A stretch of 8,050 nt of DNA from Acidobacteriaceae bacterium (GTDB taxonomy: Bacteria > Acidobacteriota > Terriglobia > Terriglobales > Acidobacteriaceae): assembly GCA_003135495.1 (NCBI GenBank), contig PLBX01000297.1, positions 6,488 through 14,537 of the forward strand. The letters run 5' to 3'. Of the stretch, positions 1 to 6,265 are shown piece after piece. The position numbers were made by a program, and so were the translations under genes. The first letter of the stretch is position 1; each line of letters starts with the position of its first letter. Under the pieces are notes generated by a model. The model worked only from the letters and a program-made list of their open reading frames with translations, did not search any database and had not been told where the DNA came from.

Positions 1-210
1 CGAGGTGAAGGGCTCGCCGTTCTTGATTTGCGAAGCTAGATCGTCGAAAGACGATACGTCGATACCGCGTAAACTAAGGCCTTCACCCGAAAGATGGAGT
101 ATGGCTCCCCAATATTTTTCTCGGGGGCTGGTCAAGGTTACAATGACGAGGGCGCCGGGACGAAAAGGTACGGCAGCTTGAGGTTCCTGATAAAAGCTAG
201 TGCTGGTCAC
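1..210 (-). CDS. Conserved hypothetical protein, N-terminal part (runs off left edge)
   Basis: This is the first 70 codons of a minus-strand gene that continues beyond base 1. The frame reads VTSTSFYQEPQAAVPF, then GALVIVTLTSPREKYWGAIL, then LSLRGIDVSSFDDLASQIKNGEP, with no stop. I recognise the SPREKYWGAIL...G(I/V)D.SFDD pattern as that of short conserved proteins of unknown function in Acidobacteria. I know of no assigned function, and no signal peptide or membrane segment is visible. The start is uncertain. GTG at 210-208 opens the recognisable part but has no clear ribosome site. An in-frame TTG lies at 246-244. An in-frame ATG at 297-295 sits inside the terminator hairpin of the PEP-CTERM gene and is therefore unlikely. 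That terminator makes separate transcription from the upstream PEP-CTERM gene probable. Confidence 0.62.
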   Translation of the reverse strand, partial: MTSTSFYQEPQAAVPFRPGALVIVTLTSPREKYWGAILHLSGEGLSLRGIDVSSFDDLASQIKNGEPFTS

Positions 211-283
211 ATTGCGATTGTCGTCTGTAGGAGGCCGAAATTGCAAACGCGTATGGCATAGAAAATGGCGACGCTTCAAAAGT

Positions 284-317
284 AAAAAAACCGCCATCAG
301 ATTTGCGCTGGTGGCGG
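284..317 (-). terminator. Intrinsic terminator of the PEP-CTERM gene
   Basis: Read on the minus strand, CCGCCA (317-312) pairs with TGGCGG (296-291). CAG (310-308) and CTG (300-298) pair inside it across one C/A mismatch, with a 7-base loop. Seven T residues follow at 290-284. This is a textbook rho-independent terminator about 55 bases past the stop codon of the PEP-CTERM gene. Confidence 0.88.
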
Positions 318-372
318 CGAATCAAGAGAGGACGAGGTACGCGGAGTTCAAAACTCAAAAATAAAGTGGTAA

Positions 373-999
373 TCAGGCGACGAACTTACGCCGCAATAAA
401 GCGGCAAGTCCGAAGAGCCCAGTTGAAAGTAGAGAGAGCGTGCCCGGCTCCGGAGTAGCCATCGCGGAAGTACGGTAACCGATAAATTCCTGCGGGCCAT
501 GGCCGGGGCTGCCGCCGACCGGGGTATACAGCGCCAAACCTTTGAACTCGCTTGCGGGAGCGGAGTGCGCTGCGGATAACGCGTTGCTCTCAATTGCCAG
601 GGCGGACGCGTCCGAAGTTACGCCTTTGTCGAACAAGTTCCACACAGCCCAATTGCCGGCTGTGGGGCTGATGGTTCCATTGACGATACCCATGAAAATG
701 ATTCCGGCTGCTTTGTAGTCGATGGAATTCTTGCCGAATAAGCCCTTTCCGGAGAGCAATCCGCCGACATTGGCGGTCCATGTTTCGCCGGTCGAAATAT
801 GGTTGGTAAAAGCGTCGCACATCATGGGCGTGGCCTTGCCGCCGTTGACCGAGAAATAATAGGGATACGTATAGAAGCCGCCGGAGTTATTATCGCCCGG
901 ATTGAGAAATGCCATATTGACAGGGGCGGAATTGGCGGATGCCAAAGTGGATAACAATGCGGCTGCAACCAACGATAAGAGATAGCGAGTGCGTAACAT
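373..999 (-). CDS. PEP-CTERM sorting-domain exported protein
   Basis: Predicted exported protein of 208 residues, probably processed and anchored or released by an exosortase. The N-terminus, MLRTRYLLSLVAAALLSTLASANS, is a signal peptide: basic start, hydrophobic core, likely cleavage near residues 21-25. The C-terminus has the tripartite PEP-CTERM signal: PEP at 183-185, a hydrophobic helix at about 188-201, and the basic tail RRK at 203-205. The middle is rich in Gly, Asn, Ser and Tyr, with one cysteine (C61 in MMCDAF) and the segment NWAVWNLF at 117-124. I chose the start at 999 because TTGGAGG lies 7 bases upstream and the signal peptide begins exactly there. The open frame extends to 1200 but the added part is not plausible. 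Such proteins are usually linked to exopolysaccharide or cell-surface functions. No exosortase gene lies in the window, so the sorting enzyme must be elsewhere. The specific function is unknown. Confidence 0.88.
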   Translation of the reverse strand: MLRTRYLLSLVAAALLSTLASANSAPVNMAFLNPGDNNSGGFYTYPYYFSVNGGKATPMMCDAFTNHISTGETWTANVGGLLSGKGLFGKNSIDYKAAGIIFMGIVNGTISPTAGNWAVWNLFDKGVTSDASALAIESNALSAAHSAPASEFKGLALYTPVGGSPGHGPQEFIGYRTSAMATPEPGTLSLLSTGLFGLAALLRRKFVA

Positions 1000-1088
1000 G
1001 AGGCGGCCTCCAACAGCTAAACCAGATTCGAGAGTGGTTACCCTCGTTCTCTGAAAAACCTTGAATGCGTGATGCATGTAGATAGAAG

Positions 1089-1104
1089 GGCATTTCGCCT
1101 GCCA
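1089..1104 (-). promoter_or_regulatory. Candidate sigma-54 (-24/-12) promoter of the PEP-CTERM gene
   Basis: On the minus strand, TGGCAG-GCGAA-ATGCC matches the sigma-54 pattern TGGCAC-N5-TTGCW at the key GG and GC, with the canonical 10 bases between them. Transcription would start near 1078, leaving a leader of about 80 bases. PEP-CTERM genes in some bacteria are known to depend on RpoN with the PrsK/PrsR pair, which makes the match more interesting. The -12 half is imperfect (ATGCC). A second, poorer match, TGGCTC...TTGCA, lies at 1186-1172 but its spacing is one base short. This is a motif match only. Confidence 0.33.
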
Positions 1105-1292
1105 TGGAATGCAAAAATTGACCCTGCTGCTGCAATGGCTTATAGCCGGCGAGCTATCAAAGTGAAAAACTCTGCAACCGTGAGCCACGTCGAGAGCCAA
1201 GAGAAATCCAATTTGCAGGATTTAGTAACTACAGGTAACCAGATGGAGTAACTACTATCGACGAAACGAGGCGCCACGCAATGGCTTTGGCG

Positions 1293-1313
1293 GGGCAGGC
1301 AGAAAGCTTGCCC
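1293..1313. repeat. Hairpin in the divergent intergenic region
   Basis: GGGCAGGC and GCTTGCCC form an 8-pair stem (one G-T pair) around the loop AGAAA. The right arm, GCCCGA (1310-1315), can alternatively pair with TCGGGC (1339-1344). No T tract follows on either strand, so an intrinsic terminator is unlikely. It could be a dispersed palindrome or a site in the ABC operon leader. Confidence 0.45.
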
Positions 1314-1433
1314 GAGCGGGTCAAAAGATTAATAATCGTCGGGCGAAATTCTACGACTGTTGTTTATTGCGCCTGGCGAAAGACGCGGAAGATTTTGCGG
1401 GAAATAATATTTGCAATATAGAGGATTAGTGTA

Positions 1434-2492
1434 TTGGTCGGCATTCGAACTCACGACTTGCGTAAGGTTTACAATTCGGCGCCGCCGCTTGCGGCAGGAG
1501 GTACCTTCGCGTTCAGCACGGCGCGCGGCAAGAAGGCACCGAAAAATGAGATTGTCGCGCTGAATGGCCTGTCGCTCAATATTTCGTCCGGAGAGATCTT
1601 TGGCTTGCTTGGGCCAAATGGGGCGGGGAAGTCGACCACGGTTGGAATTCTTACCACGCGGGTACGCCCAACAGAGGGACAGGCCTGGATCGGCGAGCAC
1701 GAGGTGTGGCGCGAACAAGTCGCGGTCAAGCGTCTGATTGGGGTGGTAGCGCAGCGTCCGAATCTTGATTTTTCTTTGACGGCCCGTGAGATCTTGCTTT
1801 TTCACGGAGCCTATTTTGGCCTTGATTCGCGAGCGCGCGCTGAACGAGCCGATGAGTTGCTAGATCGATTCAAGTTGCGCGAACGAGCGGAGCAGATGGT
1901 TCGTGGATTTTCCGGCGGCATGATGCATCGGCTTTCAATCGCGCGCGCCATGATGCACGATCCGCAAATACTCTTTCTGGATGAGCCAAGCGCCGGACTG
2001 GATCCGCAAACTCGTTTGCTGCTGTGGGAAATTATTCGTGAATACAATCAGCGCGGCAAAACCATCCTTCTTACTACGCACAACTTGGAAGAAGCGGATG
2101 CGCTGTGCCAGCGCTTGGCCATTATCGATCACGGGCGCAATATCGCGATGGGCACGCCATCTGAATTGAAGGCTTCGGTTCCTGGCGGGTTCGTACTGCG
2201 CTTGCGATTCGGGCGTCAGTCGCCGGAATTGCTGCAGCGTCTTCAGGGGCTGGCGGGTGTACGCGAAGTTCGCGCGCACGAGGTTGCGAGCAGCGCGGGC
2301 AAACGCGGAGCGGATGCGGGCTTGAGCGATATCAATTCCATTGACGTGTATGCCGATCGCGGTGGCTCGCTCATTTCCGAGATTGCTAACCTGGCTTCGG
2401 CTGCATCAGTTGAATTGTGCGATGTGCACATCTCGGAGCCGAGTTTGGAAAATCTCTTTCTGCATCACACTGGAAGGAGCATGCGCGAATGA
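1434..2492 (+). CDS. ABC transporter ATP-binding protein (DrrA/NodI/CcmA type)
   Basis: Cytoplasmic ATPase of 352 residues that powers the ABC-2 exporter encoded next to it. All nucleotide-binding motifs are present: Walker A GPNGAGKST (60-68), Q-loop Q107, signature FSGGM (159-163), Walker B ILFLDEP (179-185), D-loop SAGLD (186-190) and switch His216 in TTHNLEEAD. After about residue 250 there is a C-terminal accessory region ending EPSLENLFLHHTGRSMRE, typical of DrrA-like exporters. The start codon is TTG at 1434, with GAGGA 8 bases upstream; the frame then enters the strand HDLRKVY directly. Residues 15-38 form an Ala/Gly/Lys-rich insertion between KVY and the conserved IVALNGLSL. It is longer than usual for the family. 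The stop overlaps the permease start (ATGA), so the two are translationally coupled. The substrate cannot be told; drug, lipid or polysaccharide export are all possible. Confidence 0.93.
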   Translation: MVGIRTHDLRKVYNSAPPLAAGGTFAFSTARGKKAPKNEIVALNGLSLNISSGEIFGLLGPNGAGKSTTVGILTTRVRPTEGQAWIGEHEVWREQVAVKRLIGVVAQRPNLDFSLTAREILLFHGAYFGLDSRARAERADELLDRFKLRERAEQMVRGFSGGMMHRLSIARAMMHDPQILFLDEPSAGLDPQTRLLLWEIIREYNQRGKTILLTTHNLEEADALCQRLAIIDHGRNIAMGTPSELKASVPGGFVLRLRFGRQSPELLQRLQGLAGVREVRAHEVASSAGKRGADAGLSDINSIDVYADRGGSLISEIANLASAASVELCDVHISEPSLENLFLHHTGRSMRE

Positions 2493-3256
2493 ACTGGAAA
2501 ACTTTTCTCGCGTTGCTGGGACGCGATGCTCATGTTGCGCGGCGCAATTTCATTCCTTTGCTGCTGCAGACTTTTTTGCAGCCGATGATGTTCGTGTTTA
2601 TCTTTGGGCGGGTGATGGTGAGCAGCGGCTACATGCCAGCAGCTTATAAGAGCTTGTTGCTGCCGGGAATCATGGCGATCAGCATGGTGTTTACGGGAGT
2701 GTGGGCGGTTGCCATGCCATTGATTGCCGAATTCCAATTTACCCGCGAGATTGAAGACCGGTTGCTGGCGCCGATTGAAATTTCATGGCTTGCGATAGAG
2801 AAAGTGATTTTTGGCACGCTTCAGGCTCTGGTCGCGGGATTGGCGGTCATCCCGATGGCGTGGCTATTACTTCGGCCGGTGGAATTCAACCTGCACTCGC
2901 CGTTGAGCTTTGCGTTTGTAACTTTGCTGGTGGCGCTTTTCTCGTCGTGTGGCGGGCTGGCCCTCGGATGCAGCGTCGATCAAGCGCATATTGGATTGAT
3001 GTTCAGCATGGTTCTAACTCCAATGATTTTTTTCGGCTGTACTTATTATCCGTGGAGCGCGCTGGCGCACTTTCCGATTCTGCAGAAAATTGTGTTGGTG
3101 AATCCGCTGGTCTATGCGAGTGAAGGACTGCGGGGAACGCTCGTTCCCCAGTTCCCGCATTTATCATTGCTGGCCGTGTTAGTGGCGCTCACGTTATTTG
3201 ATGTGGCGCTGCTTGGCGTTGGGCTGCGTCAGTTCCATAGCAAAGCTGTCAGCTAG
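2489..3256 (+). CDS. ABC-2 type transporter permease (DrrB/NodJ type)
   Basis: Integral membrane partner of the preceding ATPase, 255 residues, with about six hydrophobic segments: roughly 25-45, 55-82, 108-128, 138-162, 168-186 and 226-246. The cytoplasmic stretch EFQFTREIEDRLLAPIEIS (81-99) matches the coupling region of ABC-2 permeases (TREI..G.L..L.P). The stretch from GCTYYPW to VNPLVYASEGLRG (183-216) matches the conserved C-terminal part of the DrrB/NodJ family. I chose ATG at 2489 because it overlaps the ATPase stop as ATGA and has GGAAGGAG 9 bases upstream. The longer open frame from 2417 would lie inside the ATPase gene. Two genes alone are enough for a complete homodimeric exporter. 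The gene ends 21 bases from the oppositely oriented AtoE gene, and I see no terminator hairpin between them. Confidence 0.92.
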   Translation: MNWKTFLALLGRDAHVARRNFIPLLLQTFLQPMMFVFIFGRVMVSSGYMPAAYKSLLLPGIMAISMVFTGVWAVAMPLIAEFQFTREIEDRLLAPIEISWLAIEKVIFGTLQALVAGLAVIPMAWLLLRPVEFNLHSPLSFAFVTLLVALFSSCGGLALGCSVDQAHIGLMFSMVLTPMIFFGCTYYPWSALAHFPILQKIVLVNPLVYASEGLRGTLVPQFPHLSLLAVLVALTLFDVALLGVGLRQFHSKAVS

Positions 3257-3277
3257 AACGATTCCTTAAATACGTCG

Positions 3278-4693
3278 CTATTTCATCGGCGGTACATAAG
3301 GAAGATACCGAGCGAACAACCAGCACAGGAAGAACACGACGGGCACGTGGACGATCAGTTGCAGAACTCCATAGCCGACGATGTCTCTGGCTTTCAATTT
3401 CAGAATGCCGAGGAGAGGCAGCATCCAGAAGGGATTCACCAGGTTGGGCAATGCTTCTGACGCGTTGTAGATCTGGACCACCCATCCTAAATGAACCTGG
3501 TTCAGGTTCGCGGCTTGCAGAACGTAGGGCGCTTCGATGACCCACTTACTACCGCCGGAAGGAATGAAAATTCCCAGAACAGCAGAGTACATCGCGACTA
3601 ATAAGGGATAGGTGTTGTGAGTGCTGATGGAGGCGAAAAGTTTTGCCAGCGCGTCTGCTATGCCGGTGCCGACAATCATTCCGAAGATAACCGCGTAAAA
3701 CGGAAACTGGATGAGCACGCCGCCAGTGGCTGGAATGCATTCTCCTACCGCGCGCATGAAGCACTTAGGCCGCCAGTGTAATAAGAGGCCGACGGTGATG
3801 AACATGAGGTTATAAGTATTGAGGTCGAGGGCGGCCAGCGCACCTTGCGGCGAGGTGCGGAATACGTCGACGAGATACCAGCACAACAATGCGGCAACTA
3901 AAATTGTGAGCAGGGGACTGTATTCGAGCCACTCTCCGGGCTTGCTGCGGTCTTCCAGGCTGGAGTTAATGGGAGCGTATTGGATGCCATAGGACTCGGC
4001 GGTGCGGGCGTTTTCGGGCGAGGGCGTCGATAAGTACGCGATGATCACCGACAGCGTGATCAGGATTGCAGTGGTAGCGATGCTCTGCCACAAGAAGAGG
4101 GTTTGAGTAAGTGGGATGAGGCCGCTGATGTTGAACAATGAAGGCGGCATGGATGACTTAGTCGCCATCAGCATGGCGGCTGAAGATGAAAGTCCCATGG
4201 CCCAGACGGCACCGAGGCCGAGATAGGCGGCGGCTCCCGCGGCGCGGTAGTCCATTCCTTTGACGCGATGCGCCAGTTCGCGAACGAACAGTCCGCTGAA
4301 AATCAAGCTCAACCCCCATGAGATTAGGGAGGTCAGCATGGAGAAGAGCGCGACCATGGCGATGGCTGAGCGCGGCGACTTGGGGATTCCGGCCAAAGCT
4401 TGGATGGCGCGATAGACGAGGGGAGTCGATGCGACCACATAACCGCCGACTATGATCATGACCATCTGCATGGTGAAGGGAACTAAGGTCCAGAAGTTCC
4501 TGCCACCCTGAATGGCAAGCTTGGCGGGGCTTTGATGAAGTAATAAGCCTACGACAAAGACCACCACGATTCCCAACAGCGCAAAAATAAGAGGATCTGG
4601 GAACCAGCGCTCGCTCCAGTTGGCGAGGCTAAGACCAAAGCGGACCAGGGACTGTTCTTGTGTTGCCGCTTGATTCTCTCGGGGCGTGTCCAT
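3278..4693 (-). CDS. atoE: Short-chain fatty acid transporter, AtoE family
   Basis: Polytopic inner-membrane protein of 471 residues, predicted to take up short-chain fatty acids such as acetoacetate or butyrate. It has around a dozen hydrophobic segments. Family signatures are clear: the N-terminal RWFPDPLIFALLGIVVVF (30-47), IPSGGSKWVIEAP (377-389), and NASEALPNLVNPFWMLPLLG (410-429) followed by LKLKARDIVGY. Its length is close to E. coli AtoE (about 440). I took ATG at 4693 as start because AAAGGA lies a few bases upstream; the open frame also allows TTG at 4708, which would overlap that ribosome site. No atoD, atoA or atoB gene is adjacent, so the link to acetoacetate breakdown is not supported by context, and the substrate is a family-level inference. 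It converges with the ABC permease gene. Confidence 0.9.
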   Translation of the reverse strand: MDTPRENQAATQEQSLVRFGLSLANWSERWFPDPLIFALLGIVVVFVVGLLLHQSPAKLAIQGGRNFWTLVPFTMQMVMIIVGGYVVASTPLVYRAIQALAGIPKSPRSAIAMVALFSMLTSLISWGLSLIFSGLFVRELAHRVKGMDYRAAGAAAYLGLGAVWAMGLSSSAAMLMATKSSMPPSLFNISGLIPLTQTLFLWQSIATTAILITLSVIIAYLSTPSPENARTAESYGIQYAPINSSLEDRSKPGEWLEYSPLLTILVAALLCWYLVDVFRTSPQGALAALDLNTYNLMFITVGLLLHWRPKCFMRAVGECIPATGGVLIQFPFYAVIFGMIVGTGIADALAKLFASISTHNTYPLLVAMYSAVLGIFIPSGGSKWVIEAPYVLQAANLNQVHLGWVVQIYNASEALPNLVNPFWMLPLLGILKLKARDIVGYGVLQLIVHVPVVFFLCWLFARYLPYVPPMK

Positions 4694-4758
4694 TGTTGAT
4701 CCTTTCAATAGGCGATTTTGACTCTTTCAAAAAAAGTCTCTTCCGCATTGATTTTCTG

Positions 4759-4784
4759 CCTCAGCGGCTAAAACCGGTCTGAGG
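4759..4784. repeat. Imperfect palindrome with CTAAAA loop (REP-like, family member)
   Basis: CCTCAG (4759-4764) pairs with CTGAGG (4779-4784), and CGG/CCG pairs inside around CTAAAA, with GT unpaired. The core CGGCTAAAACCG differs by one base from the GGCTAAAGCC core of the other palindromes around ribBA. Confidence 0.5.
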
Positions 4785-4799
4785 ACATGCCAGCTAATT

Positions 4800-4817
4800 G
4801 CAGCGGTGAACCGCTGC
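4800..4817. repeat. Perfect 7-bp palindrome with TGAA loop (REP-like, family member)
   Basis: GCAGCGG and CCGCTGC pair perfectly around TGAA. The stem differs in sequence from the other copies, but the TRAA loop and GCGG...CCGC arms are shared with them. Confidence 0.55.
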
Positions 4818-4890
4818 GCCACCCAAGAGCGACAACAGAATATTTTCTTCCAGCACGCTGCGCCGCGCGGGAATGATTTTTTGATGTTAC

Positions 4891-4918
4891 GGCGCGGCTA
4901 AAGCCGCGCCCCTTCAAA
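4891..4918. repeat. GC-rich REP-like palindrome, copy A
   Basis: GGCGCGGC (4891-4898) and GCCGCGCC (4903-4910) pair perfectly around TAAA, followed by CCTTCAAA. The 27 bases 4892-4918 match 6238-6264 on the other side of ribBA with one difference (A or G in the loop). That is far more than chance and marks a dispersed repeat. No transposase is nearby. Confidence 0.8.
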
Positions 4919-4964
4919 GAAATCATCAAGATCATCGTTTTTTAGGGTAATTTCAATGCGGGAT

Positions 4965-4981
4965 GCCGAGCTGCGCTCGGC
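4965..4981. repeat. Palindrome downstream of ribBA, first of a pair
   Basis: GCCGAGC and GCTCGGC form a perfect 7-bp stem around the loop TGC. It stands 3 bases from a second stem. Together they could stop transcription from ribBA or form a doublet of extragenic palindromes. There is no adjacent T tract on the minus strand. Confidence 0.6.
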
Positions 4982-4984
4982 TGG

Positions 4985-5003
4985 GACGGGCGGGACGCCC
5001 GTC
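4985..5003. repeat. Palindrome downstream of ribBA, second of a pair
   Basis: GACGGGCG and CGCCCGTC form a perfect 8-bp stem around GGA. It lies 20 bases beyond the ribBA stop codon and would be the first structure formed in the ribBA 3' end. It may protect the messenger or be a dispersed repeat; it lacks the T run of an intrinsic terminator. Confidence 0.6.
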
Positions 5004-5023
5004 ACCACGCAAGCATCACCACT

Positions 5024-6193
5024 TTAGCGAGGGCTATTTTTGGGGGTGGAGAACTTTACGGGGATCTGCTCTACGATTTCTATGTCGAAGCCTTCGAGGG
5101 CCGCTACTCTTCTGGGGTGATTGGTTAGCAGGCGGATGCGTTTTAGATTTAAGTCGGAGAGGATTTGGGCTCCGAGGCCGATCTCTCTATGGATTTTTCT
5201 TTCGCTTTCGGGGAGCGAGGGTAGGCTGCGTTCTCTATGGAAGGTCAGGAAGGACTGCTCGCCGATTTTTTCTGCGGAGAAGCCTTTGGAGGTTTGGTGC
5301 AGATAAATGAGTGCGCCTCTTCCCTCTTCGGCGATTCTCTTCATGGAGGCTTCGAGGGTAGGATTGCAGTCGCATCCGGTGGCTCCGAAGACGTCGCCCA
5401 GCAGGCAATGCGCGTGCATGCGGACTAGAACTGGTGTTAAGGGATCGCTGATATCGCCGCGGATCAGGGCCAGATGAGAGTCTCCGCCATCGACTTCGCT
5501 CTCGTAGGCGATCAGGCGGAATTCTCCGTGTTTCGTTTCTACCAGCGCTTCTCCAACACGGTGAACGTAGCGCTCATGCTGCATGCGATAACGGATCAGC
5601 TCCGCGACGGTGAGCATTTTCATCCCATGCGTGCGGCAGAATTCGATCAGGTCGGGGACGCGGGCCATGGTGCCATCATCTTTCATGATTTCGCAGATGA
5701 TGCCGGCGGGAATCATTCCGGCTAAACGAGCGAGATCGACGGAGGCTTCGGTTTGGCCGGCGCGAACCAGGACTCCACCCTTGCGGGCGCGGAGCGGAAA
5801 CATGTGGCCGGGGCGCGCTAGATCGGATGGGCGCGTGGCGGGATTGATGGCTACTTTGATGGTGTGGGCGCGGTCGTGGGCGGAGATTCCGGTGGTGACA
5901 CCGTCCCGGGCGTCGATGGCTTCGCAGAAGGCGGTTCCATATTGAGCTGTGTTCTCGCTGGTCATGGGACCGATGCGCAGGTGGTCGAGACGTTCTTCAG
6001 TCATGGCGAGGCAGATGAGGCCGCGTCCATGCTTGGCCATGAAGTTGATGGCTTCGGGGGTGACTTTTTCGGCGGCTAAGGTGAGATCGCCTTCGTTTTC
6101 GCGGTCTTCGTCGTCGATAACAACGATCATGCGGCCGGCGCGGATTTCTTCGATGGCGGTGGGGACGTCGGTGAATGGCGAGTTAGGGGTCAT
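5024..6193 (-). CDS. ribBA: RibBA-type fusion: DHBP synthase with a degenerate GTP cyclohydrolase II domain
   Basis: Cytoplasmic riboflavin-synthesis protein of 389 residues. The N-terminal half (about 1-205) is 3,4-dihydroxy-2-butanone 4-phosphate synthase, which converts ribulose 5-phosphate to the four-carbon precursor. Its acidic loop [10 protein letters not shown] (27-36), TTGISAHDR (100-108), [10 protein letters not shown] (127-136), TEASVDL (148-154) and CEIM..DGTMAR are intact. The C-terminal half (about 218-389) resembles GTP cyclohydrolase II. The zinc cysteines C263, C274 and C276 ([14 protein letters not shown]) remain, as does [15 protein letters not shown]. The QEGRGIGL loop is replaced by QTSKGFSA (300-307) and the DTVEAN motif is absent. 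Residues equivalent to E. coli RibA Tyr105 and Asp126 appear lost, while Arg128 is probably kept as R336. The cyclohydrolase reaction is therefore doubtful. The start at 6193 has GAGGGAG only 2 bases upstream. The gene is monocistronic: a terminator lies upstream and no other rib gene is adjacent. Confidence 0.9.
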   Translation of the reverse strand: MTPNSPFTDVPTAIEEIRAGRMIVVIDDEDRENEGDLTLAAEKVTPEAINFMAKHGRGLICLAMTEERLDHLRIGPMTSENTAQYGTAFCEAIDARDGVTTGISAHDRAHTIKVAINPATRPSDLARPGHMFPLRARKGGVLVRAGQTEASVDLARLAGMIPAGIICEIMKDDGTMARVPDLIEFCRTHGMKMLTVAELIRYRMQHERYVHRVGEALVETKHGEFRLIAYESEVDGGDSHLALIRGDISDPLTPVLVRMHAHCLLGDVFGATGCDCNPTLEASMKRIAEEGRGALIYLHQTSKGFSAEKIGEQSFLTFHRERSLPSLPESERKIHREIGLGAQILSDLNLKRIRLLTNHPRRVAALEGFDIEIVEQIPVKFSTPKNSPR

Positions 6194-6202
6194 AGCTCCC
6201 TC

Positions 6203-6218
6203 AGGGGCTAAAGCCCCT
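6203..6218. repeat. Palindrome abutting the ribBA ribosome site
   Basis: AGGGGCT (6203-6209) and AGCCCCT (6212-6218) form a perfect 7-bp stem around AA (or a 6-bp stem with TAAA). In the ribBA messenger it ends at the base just before the GAGGGAG ribosome site (6202-6196). It belongs to the GGCTAAAGCC family by core and loop. Confidence 0.65.
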
Positions 6219-6237
6219 TTTCACATGGGACAAAACA

Positions 6238-6264
6238 GCGCGGCTGAAGCCGCGCCCCTTCAAA
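6238..6264. repeat. GC-rich REP-like palindrome, copy B
   Basis: GCGCGGC (6238-6244) and GCCGCGC (6249-6255) pair perfectly around TGAA, followed by CCCTTCAAA. It matches 26 of 27 bases of the copy at 4892-4918, in the same orientation. It lies in the ribBA leader, 45 bases upstream of the start codon. Confidence 0.8.
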
Positions 6265-6265
6265 A

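Larger units (their letters stand above)
1000..1433. other. Divergent intergenic region between the PEP-CTERM gene and the ABC operon
   Basis: This 434-base stretch has no convincing gene. It contains the ribosome site of the PEP-CTERM gene (GGAGG near 1011-1007 on the minus strand), the candidate sigma-54 site, and a small stem on the minus strand (ATAGC/GCTAT, 1142-1157). It also holds a strong hairpin at 1293-1313 and, at the right end, the ribosome site GAGGA (1421-1425) of the ABC operon. A sigma-70-like pair, TTGCGG (1395-1400) and TATAGA (1417-1422), has a 16-base spacer, but it would start transcription almost at the start codon and overlap the ribosome site. I do not call it. A 60-codon plus-strand open frame at 1069-1251 has no ribosome site or recognisable protein. 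Confidence 0.6.
4694..5023. other. Intergenic region between ribBA and atoE, rich in palindromes
   Basis: A 330-base stretch without a gene. From right to left on the minus strand it runs from the ribBA stop to the atoE start, and contains five separate palindromes (listed individually). The 60 bases next to atoE hold its leader, with a weak GACT...AGTC stem around 4719-4737. No convincing -35/-10 pair was found for atoE. A long Arg-rich plus-strand frame that begins here and runs into ribBA is a shadow of ribBA. Confidence 0.65.

Noticed and set aside
1118..1190. A minus-strand segment (CCGGCTATAAGCCATTGCA) resembling part of a cyclic di-GMP-I riboswitch.
   Set aside because: Only one arm looks similar. 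The GCAAACC and GGGACGCAAA segments, the GNRA loop and its receptor are missing, and a sigma-54-like site lies downstream, which would place this upstream of the transcript.
1069..1251. 60-codon plus-strand reading frame upstream of the ABC operon.
   Set aside because: No ribosome site, no recognisable sequence, and it overlaps the leader and candidate promoter of the PEP-CTERM gene.
3257..3277. Possible shared terminator between the convergent permease and atoE genes.
   Set aside because: Only 21 bases separate the stops and no stem with a T tract is present on either strand.
4963..5310. 115-codon Arg/Gly-rich plus-strand reading frame.
   Set aside because: It lies opposite ribBA, starts within the hairpin pair, and has shadow-like composition and no ribosome site.
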